The position numbers and the translations under genes are program-made. This document shows, piece after piece, positions 26,257-37,073 of a DNA stretch of 64,000 nucleotides. The DNA is from Apus apus (Eukaryota > Chordata > Aves > Apodiformes > Apodidae): positions 50,921,905-50,985,904 of the forward strand of contig NC_067312.1 of assembly GCF_020740795.1 (NCBI RefSeq), read 5' to 3'. The notes under the pieces are model-generated. The model saw only the letters and a program-made list of their open reading frames with translations, searched no databases and was not told where the DNA came from. Within the stretch, counting starts at the first letter, position 1. Each line of letters begins with the position of its first letter.

Positions 26257-27752
26257 ATGAAGGAGCCGCAGCACACCCACAGCACACTCACAGCACACCC
26301 ACAGCACACCCGCAGGACACTAGCAGCACACCCACAGGACAGCACACCCGCAGGACACCCGCAGGACAGCACACCCGCAGCACACCCGCAGGACAGCACA
26401 CCCGCAGGACAGCACACCCGCAGGACAGCACACCGGCAGCACACCCGCAGGACAGCACACCCGCAGCACACCCGCAGGACAGCACACCCGCAGGACAGCA
26501 CACCCGCAGGATAGCACACCCGCAGTACACCCGCAGCACACCCGCAGGACAGCACACCCACAGCACACCCGCAGGACCCACAGCACACCCGCAGCACACC
26601 CGCAGGACCCGCAGCACACCCGCAGCACACCCACAGGACAGCACACCCGCAGCACACCCGCAGGACAGCACACCCGCAACATACCTGCAGCACACCTGCA
26701 GGACCCGCAGCACACCCGCAGGACAAAACACCTGGAGGACCCACAGCACACCCGCAGGACAGCACACCCGCAGGACAGCACACCCGCAGCACACCCGCAG
26801 GACAGCACACCCACAGCACACCCGCAGGACCCACAGCACACCCGCAGCACACCCACAACACAAACGCAGCACCCACAGCACACCCGCAGCACACCCGCAG
26901 CACACCCGCAGCACACCCGCAGCACCCACAGCACACCCGCAGCACCCACAGCACACCCGCAGCACACCCACAGCACACCTGAAGCACACCCGCAGGACAG
27001 TACACCCGCAGCACACCCGTAGGACCCGCAGCACACCCGCAGGAGAGCACACCCTCAGCACCCGCAGCACACCCGCAGCACAGCACACCCGCAGCACACC
27101 CGCAGGACCCGCAGCACACCCGCAGCACACCCACAGGACAGCACACCCGCAGCACACCCGCAGGACAGCACACCCGCAACATACCTGCAGCACACCTGCA
27201 GGACCCGCAGCACACCCGCAGGACAAAACACCTGGAGGACCCACAGCACACCCGCAGGACAGCACACCCGCAGGACAGCACACCCGCAGCACACCCGCAG
27301 GACAGCACACCCACAGCACACCCGCAGGACCCACAGCACACCCGCAGCACACCCACAGCACACCCGCAGCACAGCACACCCGCAGCACACCCGTAGGACC
27401 CGCAGCACACCCGCAGGAGACCAAACCCGCAGCACCTGCAGCACACCCGCAGCGCAGCACACCCGCAGGACCCGCAGCACACAGGTAGCACACCCGCAGG
27501 ACAGCACACCTGCAGCACACCCACAGGACAGCACACCCGCAACACACCTGCAGCACACCTGCAGGACCCGCAGCACACCTGCAGGACAAAACACCTGGAG
27601 GACCCGCAGCACACCCACAGGACAGCACACCCGCAGCATACCCGCAGCACACCTGCAGCACACCCACAGCACCCGCAGCACACCCGTAGGACAGTACACC
27701 CGCAGCACACCCGCAGCACGCCCGCACGACCCGCAGCACACCCGCAGCACAC
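26257..27752. repeat. Higher-order block 3, shortened (1,496 bp)
   Basis: The block has the same boundaries as blocks 2 and 4 (ATGAAGGAGCC at 26,257 and 27,753), but most of the 16-mer-rich part is missing. Only about 300 bp of it remain before the mixed 9/11-mer part starts. This fits an internal deletion or unequal crossover. Confidence 0.88.
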
Positions 27753-30203
27753 ATGAAGGAGCCGCAGCACACCCACAGCACACTCACAGCACACCCACAG
27801 CACACCCGCAGGACACTAGCAGCACACCCACAGGACAGCACACCCGCAGGACACCCGCAGGACAGCACACCCGCAGCACACCCGCAGGACAGCACACCCG
27901 CAGGACAGCACACCCGCAGGACAGCACACCGGCAGCACACCCGCAGGACAGCACACCCGCAGCACACCCGCAGGACAGCACACCCGCAGGACAGCACACC
28001 CGCAGGATAGCACACCCGCAGTACACCCGCAGCACACCCGCAGGACAGCACACCCGCAGGACAGCACACCGGCAGCACACCGGCAGCACACCCGCAGGAC
28101 AGCACACCCGCAGCACACCCGCAGCACACCCGCAGGACAGCACACCCTCAGGACAGCACACCCGCAGCACACCCGCAAGACCCGCAGCACACCCGCAGGA
28201 CAGCACACCCGCAGCACACCCGCAGGACAGCACACCCGCAGCACACCCGCAGCACAGCCGCAGCACACCCGCAGGACAGCACACCCGCAGGACAGCACAC
28301 TCGCAGGATAGCACACCCGCAGTACACCCGCAGTACACCCGCAGTACACCCGCAGGACAGCACACCCGCAGCACACCCGCAGGACAGCACAGCCGCAGGA
28401 CAGCACAGCCGCAGGATAGCACACCCGCAGTACACCCGCAGCACACCCGCAGGACAGCACACCCGCAGGACAGCACACCAGCAGCACACCGGCAGCACAC
28501 CCGCAGGACAGCACACCCGCAGCACACCCGCAGCACACCCGCAGGACAGCACACCCGCAGGACAGCACACCGGCAGCACACCCGCAGGACAGCACACCGG
28601 CAGGACAGCACACCCGCAGCACACCCGCAGCACACCCGCAGGACAGCACACCCTCAGGACAGCACACCCGCAGCACACCCGCAAGACCCGCAGCACACCC
28701 GCAGGACAGCACACCCGCAGCACACCCGCAGGACAGCACACCCGCAGCACACCCGCAGCACACCCGCAGCACACCCGCAGGACAGCACACCCGCAGGACA
28801 GCACACCCGCAGTACACCCGCAGCACACCCGCAGGACAGCACACCCGCAGGACAGCACACCGGCAGCACACCGGCAGCACACCCGCAGGACAGCACACCC
28901 GCAGCACACCCGCAGCACACCCGCAGGACAGCACACCCGCAGGACAGCACACCGGCAGCACACCCGCAGGACAGCACACCGGCAGCACACCCGCAGGACA
29001 GCACACCCGCAGGACAGCACACTTGCAGGATAGCACACCCGCAGTACACCCGCAGCACACCCGCAGGACAGCACACCCGCAGGACAGCACACCGGCAGCA
29101 CACCCGCAGCACACTCACAGTACACCCACAGCACACCCGCAGGACACTCACAGCACACCCACAGCACACCCGCAGGACACTAGCAGCACACCCACAGCAC
29201 AGCACATCCGCAGCACCCGCAGCACACCTGCAGGACAGCACACTCGCAGCACACCCGCAGGACAGCACACCTGCAGCACAACCGCAGCACACCCGCAGCA
29301 CACCCACAACACAAACGCAGCACCCACAGCACACCCGCAGCACACCCGCAGCACACCCGCAGCACACCCGCAGCACCCACAGCACACCCGCAGCACCCAC
29401 AGCACACCCGCAGCACACCCACAGCACACCTGAAGCACACCCGCAGGACAGTACACCCGCAGCACACCCGTAGGACCCGCAGCACACCCGCAGGAGAGCA
29501 CACCCTCAGCACCCGCAGCACACCCGCAGCACAGCACACCCGCAGCACACCCGCAGGACCCGCAGCACACCCGCAGCACACCCGCAGGACAGCACACCCG
29601 CAGCACACCCGCAGGACAGCACACCCGCAACATACCTGCAGCACACCTGCAGGACCCGCAGCACACCCGCAGGACAAAACACCTGGAGGACCCACAGCAC
29701 ACCCGCAGGACAGCACACCCGCAGGACAGCACACCCGCAGCACACCCGCAGGACAGCACACCCACAGCACACCCGCAGGACCCACAGCACACCCGCAGCA
29801 CACCCACAGCACACCCGCAGCACAGCACACCCGCAGCACACCCGTAGGACCCGCAGCACACCCGCAGGAGACCAAACCCGCAGCACCTGCAGCACACCCG
29901 CAGCGCAGCACACCCGCAGGACCCGCAGCACACAGGTAGCACACCCGCAGGACAGCACACCTGCAGCACACCCACAGGACAGCACACCCGCAACACACCT
30001 GCAGCACACCTGCAGGACCCGCAGCACACCTGCAGGACAAAACACCTGGAGGACCCGCAGCACACCCACAGGACAGCACACCCGCAGCATACCCGCAGCA
30101 CACCTGCAGCACACCCACAGCACCCGCAGCACACCCGTAGGACAGTACACCCGCAGCACACCCGCAGCACGCCCGCACGACCCGCAGCACACCCGCAGCA
30201 CAC
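27753..30203. repeat. Higher-order block 4 (2,451 bp), near copy of block 2
   Basis: The block starts at ATGAAGGAGCC at 27,753 and ends before the copy at 30,204. Landmarks fall 3,952 to 3,947 bp after their partners in block 2. The minus-strand translation of the last 729 bp (29,506-30,234) equals those at 23,103, 25,559 and 27,055. The block 2 plus block 3 pair is thus the ancestor or product of a composite repeat of about 3.95 kb. Confidence 0.9.
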
Positions 30204-31199
30204 ATGAAGGAGCCGCAGCACACCCACAGCACACTCACAGCACACCCACAGCACACCCGCAGGACACTAGCAGCACACCCACAGGACAGCACACCCGCAG
30301 GACACCCGCAGGACAGCACACCCGCAGCACACCCGCAGGACAGCACACCCGCAGGACAGCACACCCGCAGGACAGCACACCGGCAGCACACCCGCAGGAC
30401 AGCACACCCGCAGCACACCCGCAGGACAGCACACCCGCAGGACAGCACACCCGCAGGATAGCACACCCGCAGTACACCCGCAGCACACCCGCAGGACAGC
30501 ACACCCGCAGGACAGCACACCGGCAGCACACCGGCAGCACACCCGCAGGACAGCACACCCGCAGCACACCCGCAGCACACCCGCAGGACAGCACACCCTC
30601 AGGACAGCACACCCGCAGCACACCCGCAAGACCCGCAGCACACCCGCAGGACAGCACACCCGCAGCACACCCGCAGGACAGCACACCCGCAGCACACCCG
30701 CAGCACAGCCGCAGCACAGCCGCAGGACAGCACACCCGCAGGACAGCACACCCGCAGGACAGCACACTCGCAGGATAGCACACCCGCAGTACACCCGCAG
30801 TACACCCGCAGTACACCCGCAGGACAGCACACCCGCAGCACACCCGCAGGACAGCACAGCCGCAGGACAGCACAGCCGCAGGATAGCACACCCGCAGTAC
30901 ACCCGCAGCACACCCGCAGGACAGCACACCCGCAGGACAGCACACCAGCAGCACACCGGCAGCACACCCGCAGGACAGCACACCCGCAGCACACCCGCAG
31001 CACACCCGCAGGACAGCACACCCGCAGGACAGCACACCGGCAGCACACCCGCAGGACAGCACACCGGCAGGACAGCACACCCGCAGCACACCCGCAGCAC
31101 ACCCGCAGGACAGCACACCCTCAGGACAGCACACCCGCAGCACACCCGCAAGACCCGCAGCACACCCGCAGGACAGCACACCCGCAGCACACCCGCAGG

Positions 31200-33480
31200 A
31201 CAGCACACCCGCAGCACACCCGCAGCACACCCGCAGGACAGCACACCCGCAGGACAGCACACTCGCAGGACAGCACACTCGCAGGATAGCACACCCGCAG
31301 TACACCCGCAGGACAGCACACCCGCAGGACAGCACACCCGCAGGACAGCACACCCGCAGGACACCCGCAGGACAGCACACCCGCAGGACACCCGCAGGAC
31401 AGCACACCCACAGGACAGCACAGCCGCAGGATAGCACACCTGCAGTACACCCGCAGCACACCCGCAGGACAGCACACCCGCAGGACAGCACACCGGCAGC
31501 ACACCGGCAGCACACCCGCAGGACAGCACACCCGCAGCACACCCGCAGCACACCCGCAGGACAGCACACCCGCAGCACACCCGCAGCACACCCGCAGGAC
31601 AGCACACCCGCAGGACAGCACACCCGCAGCACACCCGCAGGACAGCACACCGGCAGCACACCCGCAGGACAGCACACCGGCAGGACAGCACACCCGCAGT
31701 ACACCCGCAGTACACCCGCAGGACAGCACACCCGCAGGACAGCACACCCGCAGGACAGCACACCCGCAGCACACCCGCAGGACAGCACACCCGCAGGACA
31801 GCACACTCGCAGGATAGCACACCCGCAGTACACCCGCAGCACACCTGCAGGACAGCACACCCGCAGGACAGCACACCCGCAGGACACCCGCAGGACAGCA
31901 CACCCGCAGCACACCCGCAGGACAGCACACCCACAGGACAGCACAGCCGCAGGATAGCACACCTGCAGTACACCCGCAGCACACCCGCAGGACAGCACAC
32001 CCGCAGGACAGCACACCCGCAGCACACCCGCAGGACAGCACACCCACAGGACAGCACAGCCGCAGGATAGCACACCTGCAGTACACCCGCAGCACACCCG
32101 CAGGACAGCACACCCGCAGGACAGCACACCCGCAGGACAGCACACCGGCAGCACACCGGCAGCACACCCGCAGGACAGCACACCCGCAGCACACCCGCAG
32201 CACACCCGCAGGACAGCACACCCGCAGCACACCCGCAGCACACCCGCAGGACAGCACACCCGCAGGACAGCACACCGGCAGCACACCCGCAGGACAGCAC
32301 ACCCGCAGCACACCCGCAGGACAGCACACCGGCAGCACACCCGCAGGACAGCACACCGGCAGGACAGCACACCCGCAGTACACCCGCAGTACACCCGCAG
32401 GACAGCACACCCGCAGGACAGCACACCCGCAGGACAGCACACCCGCAGCACACCCGCAGGACAGCACACCCGCAGGACAGCACACTCGCAGGATAGCACA
32501 CCCGCAGTACACCCGCAGCACACCTGCAGGACAGCACACCCGCAGGACAGCACACCCGCAGGACACCCGCAGGACAGCACACCCGCAGCACACCCGCAGG
32601 ACAGCACACCCACAGGACAGCACAGCCGCAGGATAGCACACCTGCAGTACACCCGCAGCACACCCGCAGGACAGCACACCCGCAGGACAGCACACCCGCA
32701 GCACACCCGCAGGACAGCACACCCACAGGACAGCACAGCCGCAGGATAGCACACCTGCAGTACACCCGCAGCACACCCGCAGGACAGCACACCCGCAGGA
32801 CAGCACACCCGCAGGACAGCACACCGGCAGCACACCGGCAGCACACCCGCAGGACAGCACACCCGCAGCACACCCGCAGCACACCCGCAGGACAGCACAC
32901 CCGCAGCACACCCGCAGCACACCCGCAGGACAGCACACCCGCAGGACAGCACACCCGCAGCACACCCGCAGGACAGCACACCGGCAGCACACCCGCAGGA
33001 CAGCACACCGGCAGGACAGCACACCCGCAGTACACCCGCAGTACACCCGCAGTACAGCACACCCGCAGGACAGCACACCCGCAGCACACCCGCAGGACAG
33101 CACACCCGCAGGACAGCACACTCGCAGGATAGCACACCCGCAGTACACCCGCAGCACACCCGCAGGACAGCACACCCGCAGGACAGCACACCCGCAGGAC
33201 AGCACACCGGCAGCACACCCGCAGGACAGCACACCCGCAGGACAGCACACCCGCAGGACAGCACACCCGCAGCACACCCGCAGCACACCCGCAGGTCAGC
33301 ACACCCGCAGCACACCCGCAGCACACCCGCAGGACAGCACACCCGCAGCACACCCGCAGGACAGCACACCCGCAGCACACCCGCAGCACACCCGCAGGAC
33401 AGCACACCCGCAGCACACCCGCAGGACAGCACACCCGCAGCACACCCGCAGCACACCCGCAGGACAGCACACCCGCAGCA
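31200..33480. repeat. Array right zone: 16-mer-rich, few CpG-decay variants
   Basis: CAGGACAGCACACCCG dominates. A local tandem duplication of about 0.68 kb is visible: the variant CACACTCGCAGGATAGCAC followed by a CACCTGCAGG unit occurs at 31,802 and again at 32,481. The phrase CACCCACAGGACAGCACAGC recurs near 31,406, 31,927, 32,041, 32,618 and 32,721. The last 480 bp have essentially none of the CACCTGCAG or CACCCACAG variants common further left. Confidence 0.8.
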
Positions 33481-33564
33481 CCCCCGCCCCGCCGGGGCCC
33501 CCGCGCGGGCCGCCCCCCCGCAGCAGGTGCGCGCCCCACGGGGGGCGGGGCACCACCCGCCCTC

Positions 33565-33574
33565 GCGCATGCGC
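33565..33574. promoter_or_regulatory. NRF1 binding site (palindrome)
   Basis: GCGCATGCGC is the core NRF1 palindrome and lies about 60 bp upstream of the predicted start site, the usual position for this factor in CpG-island promoters. Binding itself is inferred. Confidence 0.75.
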
Positions 33575-33619
33575 GGCGCCGCCGCTGCGGCCGCCACCGC
33601 CCGGGCTGCGCCTGCGCCC

Positions 33620-33630
33620 TCCCCTTTCCC
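33620..33630 (+). promoter_or_regulatory. Predicted polypyrimidine (TCT-like) initiator
   Basis: TCCCCTTTCCC fits the YC-TTTYY pattern, which would place the start site at a C near 33,624. The YY1 element then falls about 14 bp downstream, where such elements are typically found. Such initiators are typical of translation-related genes, but this alone does not identify the gene. Confidence 0.45.
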
Positions 33631-33637
33631 CTCGGGC

Positions 33638-33648
33638 AAGATGGCGGC
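33638..33648 (+). promoter_or_regulatory. YY1 element
   Basis: AAGATGGCGGC matches the YY1 consensus in the orientation normally found just downstream of start sites, so it supports a + strand transcript beginning about 10-20 bp upstream. The ATG inside it can also act as an upstream start codon. Confidence 0.75.
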
Positions 33649-33676
33649 GGGGAGAGCGGTGCGGGGCCGGGAGTGA
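33641..33676 (+). CDS. Upstream open reading frame, 11 codons
   Basis: The ATG inside the YY1 element opens a frame of 11 codons (MAAGRAVRGRE) ending in TGA at 33,674-33,676. The context is GGCAAGATGG, with A at -3 and G at +4, which is strong. If the start site is at about 33,624 the leader before this ATG is only about 17 nt, so leaky scanning is likely. It is listed as a possible regulatory frame, not as a functional peptide. Confidence 0.35.
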   Translation: MAAGRAVRGRE

Positions 33677-34034
33677 GCGGGGCTGCTGAGATCCCGGCTG
33701 GCGCGGGGAGGGCCCCGGCGCCGCGGCTGAGGCGCCCCTGAGGGCGGCGGCTGCCGGGCAGGGGCCCGGCCCGCGTGCCAGCTGGTGAGGAGGGCAGGGC
33801 TGCCCCGGAGCCCGCCGTCAGGATGAGGCGCTGGGGGGACGGGGCAGGGACCGGCCCTCGCCGGTGAGGAGCGGGCGGCTGTCCCCGTGTGCGCACCCAC
33901 CGGCTGCCCCGTCACACCGCCCCGTCCGGGCGGCGCAGCCCTTGGCTCCGCGGGTCCGTGCGGGCGGCGGCAGCGGCCGGAGGCGTCGGAGAAGTCGCGG
34001 CGGCTCTGCCGGGCGGGAGGAGGAAGGCAGGCAG

Positions 34035-36574
34035 GTGAGTGAGTGAGTGGGTGCCAGGCGGCCCGGAGCGCTTCACCGGGCCCTTCGCCGCCGCTTCCTC
34101 GGGCAGCCCGCGAGTAGCCGTGAGCAGGCGTCCTTCTGGCCGGTGTGCTCCTCTTCCTCGGGGCGCCCGCGGCCCTGGCACCGGGGCCGCCGCGCTGGGA
34201 CAGGGCTGAGTCCCGCAGGTGCTTCCTCCCCCGGCGGAAGCAGCCTGTTCTGGTGGCTGTTACTCAAAGCCAGTAGTGGCGCTTTTAAATCTCATTTATT
34301 TGTTTATTTATTTATTCCAATTTGACTTCATTTAGTGGTTTTGTTCATCCAAGTCTGCCAGGAAGTATTCACACACCCAGTAGGTGAAATATCACTGGGA
34401 TATGAAGATAAAAAGGCAACCTAGGTGCTAAGAAGAGCTCAGCTACTGTCTTCTATGAGAAAAAAAAAAAAAATTTAAATCTCTTGACCTGCAAAAAACT
34501 TTTCTTTGATTGTTAGATGAGTCTTTAACATCAATCCTCAGAATTCACAGGGCTCATTTCTTCAGTTAAGTGTTCTCTATGACCTCTTGTGATGAGGGAT
34601 GGATCTGTGCAGTTGTCTGTGACTGCAGCCTCAGTTTCTGAAATCATGCTAGTCTCAGAGGCCATTCATAGGTTCTGAAGTGATTGAATATAAAGCAATT
34701 CTGTTTTCATTAAATGTTAGCTTTCTTAAGAAACTGCAGAGTAATGTGTACTAAACTGTATAACTGATTTGTGTCATTGACCAGCCCCTCTTCATAATAA
34801 CTAAACAATATGATGGTAGTGGTCTGTAGAACTAGGAAGAATAGCCTTCTGGTAAAGGTGTCATAAAAGCTTTTTCTGGAAAATAAAATAAGGTTCTACA
34901 GAAACTGCTTTCATGTACTTGCTTCTATGAACTACTGATTGAAAAGGGGAGCTTTTTCTGTATACTAGCGAAGAACCACAGAGTTGAAAGCTTTGCTTCA
35001 GGAATATTGCTAACATTTTGGTAAGTTAAGGCTGCAGCAAGAGTTAAGGAAGGTTAGGTCACTAGTTGAACTGCAGAGAAACGAAACCTTTTTCCTGTTC
35101 AGGTATTGCAACCTTATATTTTTAAACTGTGTTTGCAAAAAATTGTGTGCCAGATGGATTCATCCAATCCTAAGAACTTAAGAAACATTAGTCTTGAAGT
35201 GAATGTGAGGAGATCATTGTTATGGCTTCAGCTGCAACTTCCTTGATGTGTTTTTTTTCCTTTACTTATGGTGAAAGCTATTTATAGAACAGTTCAGCAC
35301 AGTGAGAAACCTTACAAATACTTGCTCTCCTTGGATGCTTTTTGTTGAAAAAAAAAATATGGTAAAAGGTATTTATTCCTAGTGGTATAAAGGAAAAGAA
35401 AACCACCAACAAACCAAAACCAAAATGAAACTGTGGAAATACAAATGGTGACCTAGTAGATGAAATATTTTTTTATTTACACATAATGCAATAGGAAACA
35501 CTATTGAACGTAAGAACATACCTTACTATGTGTCTTATTTCCGTGCAGTGAAGTCCATGCTCTAGTATGCCAAGTTTTAATACCTTAGCATCTGTTCAAC
35601 AAAATGTACATCAAGTAATTAACTTCTCAACTCAGTTTCTGTAGAATGTACAATGGCTATTATCAACAGTGTGCTGTGCTGTTGTATGCAGAGGGTTTCC
35701 AATACTGTTTTGGTCTGTATTAACCCTAAACTGGTAACTGTTGGCCCCATCAAATTCCTGCATTTTGTATTTACTGTGTGTATTTTGTGTTTACTTGTGT
35801 ATGCTTTCAAAAATATATATATTTGTGTGTGTCTATACTCTGCATATAGATTTCTAGATTATTTCTACAATCTTCTTATATCTATCTATTCTCTTGAGTA
35901 AGAGAGTTACAGCCTTTTATGATTGTATTTAAAGCTAAATAGCACAGTTAACACTAGAACTTCCTTAATCCTGTAATGATCAAGAAAGAAAATTTTTATT
36001 TGTCTAACTTTATTTTAGCTAGACTCTGAAAATTCTTTCTTTGAGTAACAGCAGAATGTTTTTGGTTGTGTTATTTTAGTTAACTTGTGAAGTCTTTGTT
36101 GTATGTTTAAAAATGCAGCATGGAGCTACTAAATGAATTTATATCGATTGTGCTGGGAAGTGGAATCCAGTACCTGTAACTGATCTTCAGATGGATCTTT
36201 TAGTTGCTTGCTGTTCAAGTTCATATTATTTTCATCACTCACTGCCAGTATTAGTAAAGCAAAAAACACTTCTACTGTGTAGTCTTAGATTTGACTCCTC
36301 CAGGTTCACATACCAGACTTCTAATGTTTTAATATTTAATTCCCCACACTTGGGATTTTGGTCCTAAAACCCTTGAATTATGACTACAAGTGTGACTTTG
36401 TTAAAACGGTGTTAAATTAACCTGTTACAGTGATTTCAATGGCAAGTCATGCTGTGCTGTTGTAGAACTTGAGTTTTTGGGTTATTGCCATTCAGGTCTC
36501 ATTGGAAGTTTGCATCTATTAAGGCTGGATGATAAAGCTACTAGGCAGCAAGCATATGCACAGAATGCACCTGC
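34035..36574 (+). other. Probable first intron of transcript A, proximal part
   Basis: After the donor at 34,035 the sequence stays CpG-rich to about 34,260 and then becomes AT-rich. No recognisable exon is seen. Simple tracts include an A run near 34,460 and a TA/TG microsatellite near 35,811-35,831. Confidence 0.5.
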
Positions 36575-37073
36575 TCAGTTCTAGGCTCCCCAGTTAAAGA
36601 GGGACAAGGATTTACTTGAGAGAGTCCAACGGAGGGCTACGAGGATGATTAAGGGACTGGAACACCTGTCTTATGAGGAAAGGCTAAGCAAGAGACCTGG
36701 GGCTTTTCAGTCTAGAGAGAAGAGTGAGGGGGGATCTAATTAATGTATATACATATCTGAAGGGTGGGTCTGAAGAAGGAAAGGCCAGTGCTTTTTCAGT
36801 TGTGCTCTGTGGTAGGACAAGGGGCAATGGATGTGAACTAGAACACAGGAAGTTCCATCTCAACCTGAGGAAAAACTTCGCTGTGAGGGTAAAGAGGGAG
36901 CACTGGAACAGACTGCCCAGACAGTTTGTGGAGTCTCCTTCTCTGGAGACTTTCCAGACCCATCTGGTTGCGTTTCTATGTGACCTGCACTAGGTGGTCC
37001 TGCTCTGGCAGTGGGGTTGGACTAGATGATCTCCAGAGGTCCCTTCTAACCCCTAACACTCTGTGATTCTGTG
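36575..37073 (+). mobile_element. CR1 LINE copy 5, 3' fragment
   Basis: The fragment covers the C-terminal coding end and the 3' UTR. Translation shows RVQRRATRMIKGLEHLSYEE-like residues at the start, then a frame at 36,724-36,993 with RTRGNGCELEHRKFHLNLRK and [20 protein letters not shown]. The 3' end has CACTCTGTGATTCTGTGA at 37,057-37,074. It is severely 5'-truncated. Confidence 0.92.

Larger units (their letters stand above)
18884..33480. repeat. 14.6-kb GC-rich tandem array (11/16/9-bp units)
   Basis: The whole stretch is built from three related units: CAGCACACCCG (11 bp), CAGGACAGCACACCCG (16 bp, the 11-mer with CAGGA in front) and CAGGACCCG (9 bp). Common variants are CAGTACACCCG, CAGGACACCCG, CAGGATAGCACACCCG and forms with ACCGG. 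At 9-16 bp per unit the array holds on the order of a thousand units (not counted exactly), each usually with one CpG. T is nearly absent on the + strand, so the minus strand is G/T-rich (CGGGTGTGCTG). The left edge is inside a CR1 and the right edge meets a CpG-island promoter. Left of about 20.9 kb the units are irregular; from there to 31 kb they form long near-identical blocks; right of 31.2 kb the 16-mer dominates. It encodes nothing credible. I do not recognise it as a named satellite. Confidence 0.97.
33624..34034 (+). other. Predicted first exon of transcript A (mostly or wholly 5' UTR)
   Basis: The exon is predicted from the initiator at about 33,624 to a consensus donor at 34,034/34,035 (GGCAG then GTGAGTGAG). 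Weaker donors are present at 33,783/33,784 (CAGCTG then GTGAGG) and 33,863/33,864 (CGCCG then GTGAGG), so the exon could be shorter. Two ATG-started frames occur and both close quickly (33,641-33,676 and 33,823-33,867), which makes the exon look non-coding apart from upstream frames. The downstream exon that would be joined to it cannot be recognised before 51 kb. The gene is therefore unidentified; a long noncoding RNA or a distant coding gene are both possible. Confidence 0.55.
33481..34260 (+). promoter_or_regulatory. CpG-island promoter A
   Basis: The array stops abruptly and is followed by about 780 bp of non-repetitive, very CpG-rich sequence, after which base composition falls to AT-rich by about 34,280. 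GC boxes (CCGCCCCGCC at 33,484-33,493, GGGGCGGGG at 33,542-33,550), an NRF1 palindrome, a polypyrimidine initiator and a YY1 element occur in that order within 165 bp. Their order and spacing point to transcription towards the right. This is the layout of a TATA-less housekeeping promoter. Confidence 0.8.

Noticed and set aside
18884-33480. CRISPR-like array.
   Set aside because: There are no unique spacers between constant repeats; the whole stretch consists of related short units, and the host context is a vertebrate genome.
18884-33480. Telomeric or interstitial telomere repeat.
   Set aside because: The unit is not TTAGGG or its complement and shows no gradation into it.
30235-33915. Minus-strand open frames of about 1,200 codons running from the CpG island through the array (Cys-rich CCGCAAGVLSCGC-type translation).
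   Set aside because: The repeat unit lacks stop codons in several frames, so long frames arise automatically, and the three unit lengths (11, 16, 9) mix frames. Similar frames appear in all minus-strand phases. No conserved domain, and the frame start lies in antisense of the promoter island.
33864-34046. A 60-codon frame in CpG island A.
   Set aside because: It has no ATG start (it opens at GTG) and runs across the best splice donor at 34,035.
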